64,000 nucleotides of DNA from Lysinibacillus composti (GTDB lineage Bacteria > Bacillota > Bacilli > Bacillales_A > Planococcaceae), in contig NZ_JAFBDY010000003.1 of NCBI RefSeq assembly GCF_016908465.1, positions 62,001 to 126,000 on the forward strand. Reading direction: 5' to 3'. The stretch's first letter is position 1; every line of letters starts with the position of its first letter. Positions 26,432 through 36,893 of this stretch are shown here, piece by piece. The translations under genes were made by a program, and so were the position numbers. The notes under the pieces were generated by a model. That model did not search any database and was not told where the DNA came from. It saw nothing but the letters and a program-made list of their open reading frames with translations.

Positions 26432-26918
26432 ACACAAAGGGGATGGGAGAAATGTTCACGTTCAAACAAAGGGGTGTATGTTTGTTATGTGATTTATTTC
26501 ACGTATTTAATATAACATAGAATAATAGTGTATACAATGAAACGACAATTCTTTCACAAATTCGTCAAATAGTAAGCGTTTACACTTAAAAAGCATTAAA
26601 AAATTGAAGATTCTTGTCGTTTTTGCACTTTTTACTGTCGCTTAACCGTCGTTAATATTACGCAGAATTTTATTAAAATAATGCTTTTTAATCGGCTGAT
26701 GAATATAGCATTTTGCAAAGATTCACTGTATGATTATGTAAATTTTATTTGGAGTCTTATGTCCTAAATGTTTTTGATGAATCTGAAAATTATTATACTT
26801 GGATATGTTTTTGTGTAGTGGCAATTGAAAATGAACATTTACACTAGTTATGTTGAAGTTGGGATTATAAGACACAAATATTCCGGATTTTAAAATTCAT
26901 TACTTTTAGACAATACGG

Positions 26919-26957
26919 AAAAAAAAGAAGGGCACTCTCTTTGCTGAGTTGCCCTCC
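26919..26957 (-). terminator. pepF terminator
   Basis: AGGGCA/TGCCCT and CTC/GAG arms; the minus strand continues into T8. Confidence 0.8.
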
Positions 26958-26965
26958 CCTACTCT

Positions 26966-28774
26966 TTATTTCTTCAATAGTAATTTTTCAAGTTCGTTTA
27001 GTTTTTCTTCAAATACTTTACATGCTTCTGCAATCGGGGCTGGGGATTCCATATCAACTCCAGCAGCACGAAGTACGTCAATTGGGAAATCAGAGCAACC
27101 TGCTTTTAAGAAGTTGTTAATATAACGGTCAACTGCTGGTTTTCCTTCTTCTAGAATTTGCTTACTTAAAGCAGTAGCAGCACTTTGTCCTGTTGCATAT
27201 TGGTAAACATAATAATTATAGTAGAAGTGCGGAATACGCGCCCATTCTAACCCAATTTCTTCATCTACCGTCATAGCTTCACCAAAATACTGTTTATTTA
27301 AATCATAGTAAACTTCTGTTAAACGTTCTGCAGTAAGCGCTTCTCCATTACGGTCCATTTCATGCGCGATATGCTCAAACTCAGCAAACATTGTTTGACG
27401 GAATACCGTACTACGGAAATCGTCTAACCAATGATTTAATAAGTATATTTTTTGTTGCGGATCTTCCGTTGTTTTTAACAAGTAATCAAATAACAACTCT
27501 TCATTACATGTTGATGCAACTTCCGCTACGAAAATCGAATAGCTTGCGTATGGATAAGGCTGGTTTTGTCTTGTATAGTAACTATGCATACTATGGCCAA
27601 ATTCATGAACAAGAGTAAATAAGTTATTTAAATTGTCTTGCCAGTTCATTAAAACATATGGATTTGTGCCATACGCACCTGAAGAATAGGCGCCACTTCG
27701 TTTACCTTTGTTCTCCAACACATCTACCCAACGACTCTCTAAACCTTTTTGTACAATTGATTGATACTCCTTGCCAAGAGGCTCGAAGCTTTTCACCATG
27801 ATATCCTTAGCCTTTTCGTATGGCATGTCTATTTTTACTTCTTTCACGAGTGGCGTAAACAAATCATACATATGAAGTTCTTCAACACCTAATACTTCTT
27901 TTCTTAGTGCCACATATCGATGTAAAGCAGGTAAATACTCATGGATTGTTGAGATCAATTGATCGTAAACTTTCTCAGGAATATTATTATTACTCATCGC
28001 AGATTGACGTGCAGAATCATACTTACGAATACGTGCACGTACATTATGCCCCTTAATATTCCCAGCTAAAGTTGTTGCAAATGTATTCTTGAATTTACCG
28101 TAAGTGTCATACATAGCTTTAAAAGCATCTCTACGAACTTCTCTATTATCGCTTTCTAAAAATGTTACATAATTCCCATGAGTTAACTCAATCTCTTCAC
28201 CCTTATCATTTTTGACAAGCGGAAATTCTAAGTCAGCATTATTTAATGCACTAAACGTATTTCCTGAAGCTCCTGTCACCTCCGAAAATTGTGCAAGTAA
28301 TTCTTCTTTATCAGCTGTTAAAACGTGAGGACGCTGTAAATTTAACTCTTTTAACATTTGAGTGTATAGTTGAAGCGGTTTATATTCGACTAAGTACTTC
28401 TGGATTGTCTCTTCTTTAATGGATAGAATCTCAGGTGTAATATATGATAAGGCCGTACTTAATTTAGCTGCTAACGAACGCACACGGCCATCCATTCCTT
28501 GATATTTACTATTTGTTGTATCTTGGTCATGCTTTAAATGACTGTAAACATATAACTTCCCAAAACGTTCGGATAGTTGATCATTAAATTGTAAAGTATT
28601 GTATAGTTGCTCTGCACCTTCATTTAACTTTCCTTTATATTTTTCAGCTTCTGGCAGTAATCCTTCAATTGCTTTAAATTCTTCTTCCCATGCTTCATCG
28701 GATGAAAAAATACTTTCTAAATTCCACGTTAACTCTACTGGTACTTCATCACGTGTTAATACTTTTTTAGCCAT
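26966..28774 (-). CDS. pepF: Oligoendopeptidase F
   Basis: Zn-dependent M3B peptidase cleaving short peptides in the cytosol. 602 aa, normal length. Zinc motif HEFGHSMHSYY (about residues 390-400) with the downstream metal Glu in AEVASTCNEELL. Start has GGAGG 9 nt upstream. Located between coiA and the convergent spxH as in B. subtilis. It could digest peptides brought in by the Opp system encoded further along. Confidence 0.95.
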   Translation of the reverse strand: MAKKVLTRDEVPVELTWNLESIFSSDEAWEEEFKAIEGLLPEAEKYKGKLNEGAEQLYNTLQFNDQLSERFGKLYVYSHLKHDQDTTNSKYQGMDGRVRSLAAKLSTALSYITPEILSIKEETIQKYLVEYKPLQLYTQMLKELNLQRPHVLTADKEELLAQFSEVTGASGNTFSALNNADLEFPLVKNDKGEEIELTHGNYVTFLESDNREVRRDAFKAMYDTYGKFKNTFATTLAGNIKGHNVRARIRKYDSARQSAMSNNNIPEKVYDQLISTIHEYLPALHRYVALRKEVLGVEELHMYDLFTPLVKEVKIDMPYEKAKDIMVKSFEPLGKEYQSIVQKGLESRWVDVLENKGKRSGAYSSGAYGTNPYVLMNWQDNLNNLFTLVHEFGHSMHSYYTRQNQPYPYASYSIFVAEVASTCNEELLFDYLLKTTEDPQQKIYLLNHWLDDFRSTVFRQTMFAEFEHIAHEMDRNGEALTAERLTEVYYDLNKQYFGEAMTVDEEIGLEWARIPHFYYNYYVYQYATGQSAATALSKQILEEGKPAVDRYINNFLKAGCSDFPIDVLRAAGVDMESPAPIAEACKVFEEKLNELEKLLLKK

Positions 28775-28826
28775 TCTCTATGCCTCCGATACAATATGTT
28801 TCGTTATTCAAATCACATATATTTTC

Positions 28827-29966
28827 TCAATTCCTCCAATTATTTGCAAGAAATTGGTTGTACAACTGATCTACTAAATGTTCCGTTACTATGGAGCTAT
28901 TAACGCTTTCAACCTTTAATACTTGGAGAAGAAGACAATACTCTTTCAGCAGCTTAATCACTTCTGTGGTTTCCTTAAGGTTCGTCCATTGTAAAAAGTA
29001 ACGAATGAAGTCCTCATTGATCATTGAAATCGGAACCTCATTAAGATGCACGAAATATAATAATGTAGCCTGCCATTCTACACTAAATATTTTCAATACT
29101 CTATTCCATTTCAATGGCACACCAATGAATTTCGGTAATGCGTTAGTGCTTAAGCGTAACTCGTAAATGCTTCTTAAGAAAAGATCATTTACCCCTTTTC
29201 TACTCAAGAGTACTCGGGATCGCAAATAATTTGCTTTTAGGTCATCATATGCTCTCAAATATTGATTAAATTCATTTTTCGTTATGAGCTTAGGTAAATA
29301 AAACGGAAAGTGTTGGTTTGCTATTTTCAATGCTTGTACTTTTGTTAAATATGAGTTACCCGAAACATGAAGTAAATTTGAAAGATAATAAAATTCTTGT
29401 TTTCGAGGATGATACGTTATTAAAAATTGTTGGTTGCGATTTGAAAGAATAAATTGTTGAAGATTTTTATTAATTGAAAGTTTATGAATACCGTTTTTCC
29501 AGTTCATATTACTAGGGGTTTGTGGAATCCAGATTGGTTTAATCTTTTCACTATGGTAGCCTTTATTTCTTTCATTTAACCTCTCAGATGTAATGGAACT
29601 ACATTGAAATTCAATCGCAAACCGCGTTCCATCATGAATTGTTACTAAAAGATCTGGTCGCTGCTTTAAATTTGATAAATATGGTTCTAGCTCAACGTTA
29701 AATTGATAGGCTTGAAAGAATTCATATAATTGTTCTTTTCCAAGTAAATGTTGTTCTGACTCTCCATCAGAAAAGTGATGATCACAGTTATTATTTGATA
29801 AATGTGCAAAGTGGGGAATTTTTATGGTACCAATTTTAAACTGAAGTCGTTCTTTACATTGTGGACAATAAAAAATAGATGTTTGTCGAAGTTGTTTTAA
29901 GTATTCCTGTGGCATGCTTGTCTTTAAAACAAAACGCTCATTTTGATCTGTTAAAGCGACAAGCAT
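28827..29966 (-). CDS. coiA: Competence protein CoiA-like nuclease
   Basis: 379 aa. An N-terminal zinc-ribbon-like segment (CPQC...PHFAHLSNNNC) is followed by a PD-(D/E)xK-type domain with QRPDLLV and AIEFQCS. CoiA is a competence transformation-promoting protein in streptococci; in Bacillales its role in natural transformation is not well defined. TAAAGGAGG precedes the ATG. Located between pepF and mecA, the standard Bacillus order. Confidence 0.9.
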   Translation of the reverse strand: MLVALTDQNERFVLKTSMPQEYLKQLRQTSIFYCPQCKERLQFKIGTIKIPHFAHLSNNNCDHHFSDGESEQHLLGKEQLYEFFQAYQFNVELEPYLSNLKQRPDLLVTIHDGTRFAIEFQCSSITSERLNERNKGYHSEKIKPIWIPQTPSNMNWKNGIHKLSINKNLQQFILSNRNQQFLITYHPRKQEFYYLSNLLHVSGNSYLTKVQALKIANQHFPFYLPKLITKNEFNQYLRAYDDLKANYLRSRVLLSRKGVNDLFLRSIYELRLSTNALPKFIGVPLKWNRVLKIFSVEWQATLLYFVHLNEVPISMINEDFIRYFLQWTNLKETTEVIKLLKEYCLLLQVLKVESVNSSIVTEHLVDQLYNQFLANNWRN

Positions 29967-30055
29967 ATCTTCCCTCCTTTAGTTCAATTCTACTGATGAA
30001 CGATTTACGATACAACACTTTCTTGGTAAAAAGCGGAAAGTTTTATTTTGAACAT

Positions 30056-30098
30056 AAAAAAATGTAGATAAAGCTAAGATCAGCCTCATCTACATTTT
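30056..30098 (-). terminator. mecA terminator
   Basis: AATGTAGAT/ATCTACATT arms with a second inner stem (AAGCTaagatcAGCcT region); T-run follows on the minus strand. Confidence 0.85.
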
Positions 30099-30127
30099 GA
30101 TAGTGATAATTTATGAATACGCTATGT

Positions 30128-30778
30128 TTATGCAAAATATTGAATAATTGTTTCAAAGCAATCTTCTTGCATGATTGTTTCTCCATACTCTTCTAAGCGG
30201 AAAATCGTCATTTTTGAACTACTTAAATATTCATTGACAATGGAACGAATATTTTGGCGAATCCCTTTGTCCTCAATTTCTGTAAAGTCAATTGCAACAT
30301 AGTAATAATTTTCATATTTAAATAATGAAGATTTTACTCCCGACTCCACTACTCTTTTCGCAACAGGAATGAGTTCATCTATGTCTTTAAATTTATAAGC
30401 AGAAATATTTGAAATTCTTTGATGTTCAATGCCACCTTCATCATCAAAAGAATCAAAAATCGATTCATCAAATTTATCATCTGATGCTTCCCGATGTTCG
30501 TCGAAACTGGAAAGCAAATTTGACTCGGTATCGGCGTTTAAATTTGCACGAGTAACGATGACTTCAAGCCCATGTTCTGACGCATTTACATGTATCCAAA
30601 TTGGACCATCTAGATCAAAGTAATCTTCTGTGTTTATTTCACCAATCATATCCCAGAACAATTCTTCCCCTTTTGCTCTGTTATACCATATTTCCTCACG
30701 ATTATAACCGCGCGCCTCAATATCACGATAAGTAATAAAGAGTTTTAGTGTATTTTCGTTGACGCGTTCGATGTCCAT
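30128..30778 (-). CDS. mecA: Adaptor protein MecA
   Basis: ClpC adaptor that targets ComK and related substrates. 216 aa. The N-terminal substrate domain is MDIERVNENTLKLFITYRDIEARGYNREEIWYNR-like; an acidic linker runs about 95-115; the C-terminal ClpC-binding domain starts near SAYKFKDIDELIPVAKRV. AAGGGAG precedes the ATG. The 480-bp gap to spx contains no gene. Confidence 0.95.
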   Translation of the reverse strand: MDIERVNENTLKLFITYRDIEARGYNREEIWYNRAKGEELFWDMIGEINTEDYFDLDGPIWIHVNASEHGLEVIVTRANLNADTESNLLSSFDEHREASDDKFDESIFDSFDDEGGIEHQRISNISAYKFKDIDELIPVAKRVVESGVKSSLFKYENYYYVAIDFTEIEDKGIRQNIRSIVNEYLSSSKMTIFRLEEYGETIMQEDCFETIIQYFA

Positions 30779-31193
30779 TAGACTTCAACTCCCTTCACAA
30801 GTCATTCGTTGAAAAACCCGAAAGCGTTATTAGTATGTTTGGATTGAAAAGTTTTATTTAACAAATTACTTTTATTGTTCCAATCATACCGGAAGAATGC
30901 TAACAGTTTTAATTATAATTTATGCTGCATTCTATAACTCTATTGTATGATGTTCCTATATAAAATGAAAAGAAAAAAACTTCAGCAAATGAAATTATTT
31001 GAATATTCAAGATTGTAGATGACATCTCATATGAAATCAAGTCCATTTTTTACTATATTGCTAATGTAGGATTGGAAAAAAATTCATTATTACTTTTTTA
31101 TTAACTCGATAATGATTACGCAAAATAATATTGTTGACAATTATAACAGTTGAACATATGGACATCATCCTAGATCAATAGAAAACAGATTAA
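30779..31193. other. AT-rich gap between spx and mecA
   Basis: No supported gene or RNA. It must hold the mecA promoter; I could not fix a convincing -35/-10 pair. Confidence 0.4.
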
Positions 31194-31232
31194 TAAAAAA
31201 GCGATAAAATCCAATATACTTGGATTTTATCG
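31194..31232 (-). terminator. spx terminator
   Basis: 13-bp arms CGATAAAATCCAA and TTGGATTTTATCG, 5-nt loop, T6 on the minus strand. Confidence 0.9.
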
Positions 31233-31265
31233 TCAATTACTCAAAATTATTACTATTTATTCAAA

Positions 31266-31664
31266 TTAATTTACCAAGCGTTGAGCTTCAAGTAGTTGAA
31301 ACGCACGAACTTTACGCGGTAAGAAACGGCGAATCTCATCTTCATTATATCCTACTTGTAAACGTTTTTCGTCTAAAATGATTGGTCTACGAAGTAAACC
31401 AGGATATTCTTGAATTAATTCATATAATTCTTGTAATGGTAAACTTTCTACATCTACGTTCAACTTTTGGAAGATTTTTGAGCGAGTTGAAATAATTTCA
31501 TCTGTTCCGTCTTCTGTCATTCGTAGAATTTCTTTTATTTCACTAATTGTTAATGGCTCTGAAAATATATTACGTTCTCTATATTGAATTTCATGTTCTT
31601 CTAGCCAAGCTTTCGCTTTTCTACATGAGGTACAACTTGGTGAAGTAAATAATGTTACAATCAT
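31266..31664 (-). CDS. spx: Redox-sensing transcriptional regulator Spx
   Basis: ArsC-like protein that binds the RNA polymerase alpha C-terminal domain and drives the thiol-stress regulon. 132 aa. Redox switch CTSC at residues 11-14, interaction Gly/Arg region [20 protein letters not shown]. The start at 31664 ([11 protein letters not shown]) is chosen because AAAGGAAG sits 7 nt upstream and the length then equals that of B. subtilis Spx; six upstream codons are excluded. Its proteolysis adaptor SpxH is encoded 5 kb away. Confidence 0.96.
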   Translation of the reverse strand: MIVTLFTSPSCTSCRKAKAWLEEHEIQYRERNIFSEPLTISEIKEILRMTEDGTDEIISTRSKIFQKLNVDVESLPLQELYELIQEYPGLLRRPIILDEKRLQVGYNEDEIRRFLPRKVRAFQLLEAQRLVN

Positions 31665-32204
31665 TACTACACTTCCTTTCATTAGTTCTATCTATTTTCA
31701 ATCACTTATTAGTTTAGAATTAATTTAATTAATACTACTTTTTCATTATACAACAATATTTTTCATTTGAATATAGCTTGACAATAAAAAGACACTTATT
31801 TATTAACATATATATTACGATATATTCTGCTTTAAGTAAGTATTTCGTACGTTATGATGCATCTTAATTCACATATCCTCCTTCTTTATCGGGTCAAAAT
31901 GCAAATTATCGCTCAATTAATTCTCAATTAGATAATATTAATCGAGAAGAAATCACATTTTCTTGTTTTTTTCAACAAAATCATTTAAAATTTCTTTCAT
32001 ATTTCTACACTTTTTCTCTATCCAAAGTCATTATTACCCAATATTCATAGAATTCAATCACTAATATAAGAAAATATCGTTGCAATTGTTAAAATTATTA
32101 TTTATAATTTCATCAATTGCGACTTAGAATGATTTAAGTTACTATTTTGAGGATGCTATCTATACATAAATTTAAAAACAATGACAAAGAATAGTACATT
32201 TGAT
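31665..32204. other. AT-rich gap upstream of the trpS leader
   Basis: No gene seen. A minus-strand TATAAT (31745-31750) about 80 nt before the spx start is a plausible spx -10, without a good -35. Confidence 0.35.
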
Positions 32205-32419
32205 TTTCGTGTTTAGAGAGTCTGTGGTTGGTGAAAACAGAAGACGAAACAGATGGAATGGACTTTCGAGTTGGCTTTGTGAAAACAAGTATTAAAGCCC
32301 GTTTTCTTTACGTTACGAAGAATTAAGTGGTCGATTTATTCGACAAGCTGGGTGGTACCGCGGATTCAACATCATTCGTCCCATTACGATTTATCGTATG
32401 GACGCATGATGTTTTTTAT
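32205..32419 (+). ncRNA. Tryptophan T-box leader of trpS
   Basis: Contains the invariant T-box core GGTGGTACCGCG (32351-32362). A specifier-loop candidate gaaTGGac (32257-32263) carries the Trp codon TGG. The terminator has arms 32368-32381 and 32400-32413 and a T-run; the antiterminator would use GGTGGTACCGCGGATTC plus the left arm. Uncharged tRNA-Trp should allow read-through into trpS, which starts 36 nt later. Confidence 0.92.
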
Positions 32420-32451
32420 TTTCATATTGAAAATTTGAATGGAGGATTTAA

Positions 32452-33625
<1,174 letters not shown>

Positions 33626-33658
33626 CCTTTACTAACTAGATATTCAATTACTAAAATA

Positions 33659-33691
33659 AAAATGCCTTTAGCTATTAGCTAAAGGCATTTT
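33659..33691. terminator. Hairpin terminator between trpS and fabF
   Basis: 14-bp arms AAAATGCCTTTAGC and GCTAAAGGCATTTT with a 5-nt loop. T-rich on both sides, better on the minus strand (for fabF). Confidence 0.8.
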
Positions 33692-33740
33692 AAATTATCG
33701 ACAACATATTTCTAAAGTCTTTGACAAACTCTCAAAAAAA

Positions 33741-33845
33741 GAAGAAGGCGCTCGTACAGCCACAAACAACTAGACGACATAAGACGACACAATCGAGCAT
33801 TGTCGGCACTAAGTCCTATCCATTAGAAGAACCGCCTTCAAGGTC
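33741..33845 (+). repeat. Degenerate double-hairpin element near fabF
   Basis: Outer arms GAAGGCG (33744-33750) and CGCCTTC (33833-33839) enclose GACGACA...TTGTCGGC and a decayed second hairpin (AAGTCCTATCCATTAG), in the same order as the intact copy at 62.6 kb. An AAGGTC/GACCTT hairpin follows. Antisense to fabF. Confidence 0.5.
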
Positions 33846-33933
33846 GCTTTTTGACCTTATAGACGGTTCTGAAATGAACTAGATACTATTCTATTTAAGA
33901 AAAGTTATACGTTCCTATTTTTAGAATCTTATA

Positions 33934-35172
33934 TTAGTCAACTTTTTTTAGTAATAAACTTGCATTATGGCCACCAAAACCTAGTGAGTTACTCATAGCA
34001 TATTCAACATTTGCTTCGCGAGCAACGTTTGGAACATAATCTAGATCACATTCTGGATCTGGTGTTTCAAGATTGATTGTAGGTGGTAAAATACCTTCTT
34101 TTAAAGCTAAAGCAGTAAAGATTGTTTCAACTCCACCAGCTGCACCTAATAAATGTCCAGTCATGGATTTAGTAGAACTCATTGCTAGATTATAAGCATG
34201 CTCACCAAAGACAGATTTAACTGCCATTGTCTCAAATAAATCGTTATAAGGTGTACTTGTACCGTGTGCATTAATATAACCAACGTTAGTTGGATCAATG
34301 CCAGCGTCATCAATTGCCTGTTTAATTGCACGAGCAGCGCCTTCACCATTTGGACCTGGCGCAGTAATATGATAAGCATCACCAGTAGCTCCATAACCAA
34401 TCACTTCAGCATAAATCTTTGCCCCACGAGCTTTTGCAAATTCATATTCTTCAAGAACTAGAATTCCAGCACCTTCAGCAATAACAAAACCATCACGTTC
34501 TTTATCAAACGGACGAGAAGCTGTATTAGCATCTGGATTTAATGATAATGCTGTACTTGAACAGAAACCAGCAACAGCCATGTTGACAATTGGTGCTTCT
34601 GCTCCACCAGTAATCATCGCATCAGCATCTCCACGTTGAATTACTTTAAATGCATCTCCAATTGAGTTTGTTCCTGATGCACATGCTGTTACTGAACATG
34701 AATTAATGCCTTTTGCTCCTAGATGAATTGAAACTTGTCCAGAAGCCATGTTTGGAATCATCATTGGAACGAAGAATGGACTTACACGACGAACACCACG
34801 TTCTTGGAATACTTCCATTTGTTTTTCATAAGTTTCCATTCCGCCAATACCAGATCCAATCCAAACACCTACTTTAGGTGCGATTTCATCTGTAATTGTT
34901 AAATCAGCATCTTTTACTGCCATTATAGAAGCTGCAAGAGCGTAGTGAGTGAAACGATCCATTTTACGAGCTTCTTTTCGATCAATATATTGCTCAATAT
35001 CAAAATCTTTTACTTCTGCCGCTACTTTTGCAGGGAACTTTTCTGTATCAAGTCTAGTTAATGGACCTACGCCTGATTTACCTGCTTTGATTGCCGACCA
35101 TGTTTCTTCAGCCGTATTTCCAAGTGGTGTTACCGCGCCAATACCTGTAATAACAACTCTTCTTTTCATCAT
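33934..35172 (-). CDS. fabF: 3-oxoacyl-ACP synthase II (FabF)
   Basis: Elongating condensing enzyme of type II fatty-acid synthesis. 412 aa. Nucleophile Cys in [12 protein letters not shown] (about 164), catalytic His in HGTSTPYND (about 303) and [11 protein letters not shown] (about 340). GGGGG precedes two consecutive ATGs; the second gives the usual MKRRVVITG start. It follows fabH by 61 nt and should share its FapR-type promoter. Confidence 0.97.
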   Translation of the reverse strand: MMKRRVVITGIGAVTPLGNTAEETWSAIKAGKSGVGPLTRLDTEKFPAKVAAEVKDFDIEQYIDRKEARKMDRFTHYALAASIMAVKDADLTITDEIAPKVGVWIGSGIGGMETYEKQMEVFQERGVRRVSPFFVPMMIPNMASGQVSIHLGAKGINSCSVTACASGTNSIGDAFKVIQRGDADAMITGGAEAPIVNMAVAGFCSSTALSLNPDANTASRPFDKERDGFVIAEGAGILVLEEYEFAKARGAKIYAEVIGYGATGDAYHITAPGPNGEGAARAIKQAIDDAGIDPTNVGYINAHGTSTPYNDLFETMAVKSVFGEHAYNLAMSSTKSMTGHLLGAAGGVETIFTALALKEGILPPTINLETPDPECDLDYVPNVAREANVEYAMSNSLGFGGHNASLLLKKVD

Positions 35173-35233
35173 TTTTACCCCCTAAAGGATTGCATATAAT
35201 AATAATTTAATATATAAGCTTACACAAATCCAA

Positions 35234-36172
35234 TTATTTACCCCACTTAATAACTGCAGCACCCCAAGTTAGGCCGCCACCAAAACCAACAAGAACAACA
35301 ATATCATCGTCTTTAATTTTACCTTCATCTAATTCATCTTTTAAGGCAATACCAATTGATGCTGAAGATGTATTTCCATATTTATGAATTCTTTTTGATA
35401 ACTTCTCTTCTGGTAATTCAAGACGTTCTCTTGACGCTTCCATAATTCGAATATTCGCTTGGTGTGGAACTAAAAAATCAACATCTTCTTTAGATAACCC
35501 TGCTTTTCCTAAAACCGATACTGCGGATTCACCCATTTGTCGAACAGCAAATTTGAATACTTCACGTCCATTCATACTAATTGCTTGTTCTTGATTTAGG
35601 TATAGATGTTTACCACCTGAACCATCAGCGCCCAATTCAAAGGCTAAAATTCCACGACCTTCAGATACTTGACCAATTACAGCTGCACATGCACCGTCAC
35701 CGAATAAAACGGCTGTGTTACGATCTTCCCAATCTACAATTTTTGTAAGTTTTTCAGCTCCAACTACTAATACATATGGATAACTTCCACTTTCAACAAA
35801 TTGTTTTGCTGTTGCAATGCCATAAATAAATCCAGAACAAGCAGCTGATACGTCCATAGCTGATGCCTTTGTTGCTCCAAGGCGTTCTTGAATTTGACAT
35901 GCAACACTAGGGAATCCTTGATCAGGTGTTACTGTAGCAACAAGAATTAACCCAATTTGAGATGCTTCAATTCCAGAGTTTTCTATTGCTTGTTTTGCTG
36001 CTTCATAAGCTAAATCAGAAGTGTCTTCGTGATCTGCTGCAATTCTTCTTTCTTCTATTCCAGTACGTGTACGAATCCATTCATCATTCGTATCGATCAT
36101 TTTCTCTAAATCAAAATTTGTTAAAACTTTCTCAGGAACGTATTTCCCTAAACCAATAATCCCTGCATTCAT
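35234..36172 (-). CDS. fabH: 3-oxoacyl-ACP synthase III (FabH)
   Basis: Starts fatty-acid synthesis by condensing acyl-CoA with malonyl-ACP. 312 aa. Catalytic triad: Cys in AACSGFIYG (about 112), His in PHQAN (about 238), Asn in GNTSSASIG (about 268). The start at 36172 (MNAGIIGLG) is set by GGGGGAG 5 nt upstream, and homologues begin this way; ten upstream codons are excluded. A promoter plus FapR-like operator lies 31-75 nt upstream. Confidence 0.97.
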   Translation of the reverse strand: MNAGIIGLGKYVPEKVLTNFDLEKMIDTNDEWIRTRTGIEERRIAADHEDTSDLAYEAAKQAIENSGIEASQIGLILVATVTPDQGFPSVACQIQERLGATKASAMDVSAACSGFIYGIATAKQFVESGSYPYVLVVGAEKLTKIVDWEDRNTAVLFGDGACAAVIGQVSEGRGILAFELGADGSGGKHLYLNQEQAISMNGREVFKFAVRQMGESAVSVLGKAGLSKEDVDFLVPHQANIRIMEASRERLELPEEKLSKRIHKYGNTSSASIGIALKDELDEGKIKDDDIVVLVGFGGGLTWGAAVIKWGK

Positions 36173-36202
36173 ATTACTCCCCCTCTTTCTTATGACTAAC
36201 AT

Positions 36203-36219
36203 TTAGCACTTGGTCATAA
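36203..36219 (-). promoter_or_regulatory. FapR-like operator of fabH-fabF
   Basis: 17-bp imperfect palindrome, minus strand TTATGACCAAGTGCTAA, resembling the FapR target TTAGTACCnnnTACTAA. It overlaps the last base of the -10 and the likely start site, where FapR represses in B. subtilis. Malonyl-CoA would relieve repression. Confidence 0.65.
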
Positions 36220-36247
36220 TTATAGCTCATAATAGGGGTTTAGACAA
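36219..36247 (-). promoter_or_regulatory. Sigma-A promoter of fabH-fabF
   Basis: Minus strand: TTGTCT (36242-36247), exactly 17 bp, TATAAT (36219-36224). Confidence 0.75.
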
Positions 36248-36380
36248 CCGATTATTTTCCGTACATGTTTATTTCATATTTTCCATATTGTTAAATTAAA
36301 CATCGTTATGGTATGATAATTAAGATGAAATTAGACAAACTACATATTAAATAATTATAAAGTTCGTTGAGGTGAAAACT

Positions 36381-36572
36381 ATGCAATACATCATGTCATT
36401 TGTTTGGTCATTCCTATTGGTGTCAATGTTAACTTACGTTGTATCTTCAGTATTAGGTGCTCATTATGATTTTGCTACAGGTGCAATCATTTCGTTAATC
36501 TTTGCAGTTCTTGTATTAATCATTGCTGCAGTAATTCCAAACGGTCCATCTGATACAGCAGAACATCATTAA
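36381..36572 (+). CDS. DUF2929 family small membrane protein (YjzD-like)
   Basis: 63 aa with two transmembrane helices (FVWSFLLVSMLTYVVSSVLG and GAIISLIFAVLVLIIAAVI), as in the DUF2929/YjzD family, which sits next to fabHF in Bacillus. The ATG at 36381 is preferred because GAGGTG lies 6 nt upstream; an in-frame GTG three codons earlier overlaps that ribosome binding site. Function unknown. Confidence 0.85.
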   Translation: MQYIMSFVWSFLLVSMLTYVVSSVLGAHYDFATGAIISLIFAVLVLIIAAVIPNGPSDTAEHH

Positions 36573-36584
36573 TCTTGAAATGTA

Positions 36585-36622
36585 GATCCCGTTCTTCTTC
36601 ATAGAAGGCCGGGATTTTTTAT
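36585..36622 (+). terminator. yjzD-like gene terminator
   Basis: ATCCCG/CGGGAT arms with inner TTC/GAA pairing and T6. Confidence 0.8.
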
Positions 36623-36669
36623 TGGTATAAATTGAACTTTAAAATGTAACAACATTTTTCTTGTGTATG

Positions 36670-36737
36670 TTTGAAGTGGAATTCACTTCGCTTTCCGCGG
36701 GCATGGCCTCAGGAGTCTACGTGAATTCCACTTCAAA
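36670..36737. repeat. Palindromic dispersed repeat with perfect 17-bp arms
   Basis: TTTGAAGTGGAATTCAC (36670-36686) and its exact complement (36721-36737) flank a 34-nt GC-rich loop with the string cgctttccgcgggcatggcc. I recall similar loops in intergenic palindromes of many Bacillales genomes. Between convergent yjzD-like and clpB. Confidence 0.8.
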
Positions 36738-36859
36738 AGATCGATAAATCAAATCATTGAAATTAACTTTTTTCAGTGACTTCACTTTGCGGCTTGTGTG
36801 CTTAGCCCGCTCTCTATATACTTTATTAGAACTTTTATTAGAACGTATCTATATAAATA

Positions 36860-36889
36860 AAACTGGCCCAATAAATGGACCAGTTTTAT
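36860..36889 (-). terminator. clpB terminator
   Basis: AAACTGG/CCAGTTT with CCA/TGG inside, then T-rich sequence on the minus strand, 5 nt past the stop. Confidence 0.85.
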
Positions 36890-36893
36890 CTTC

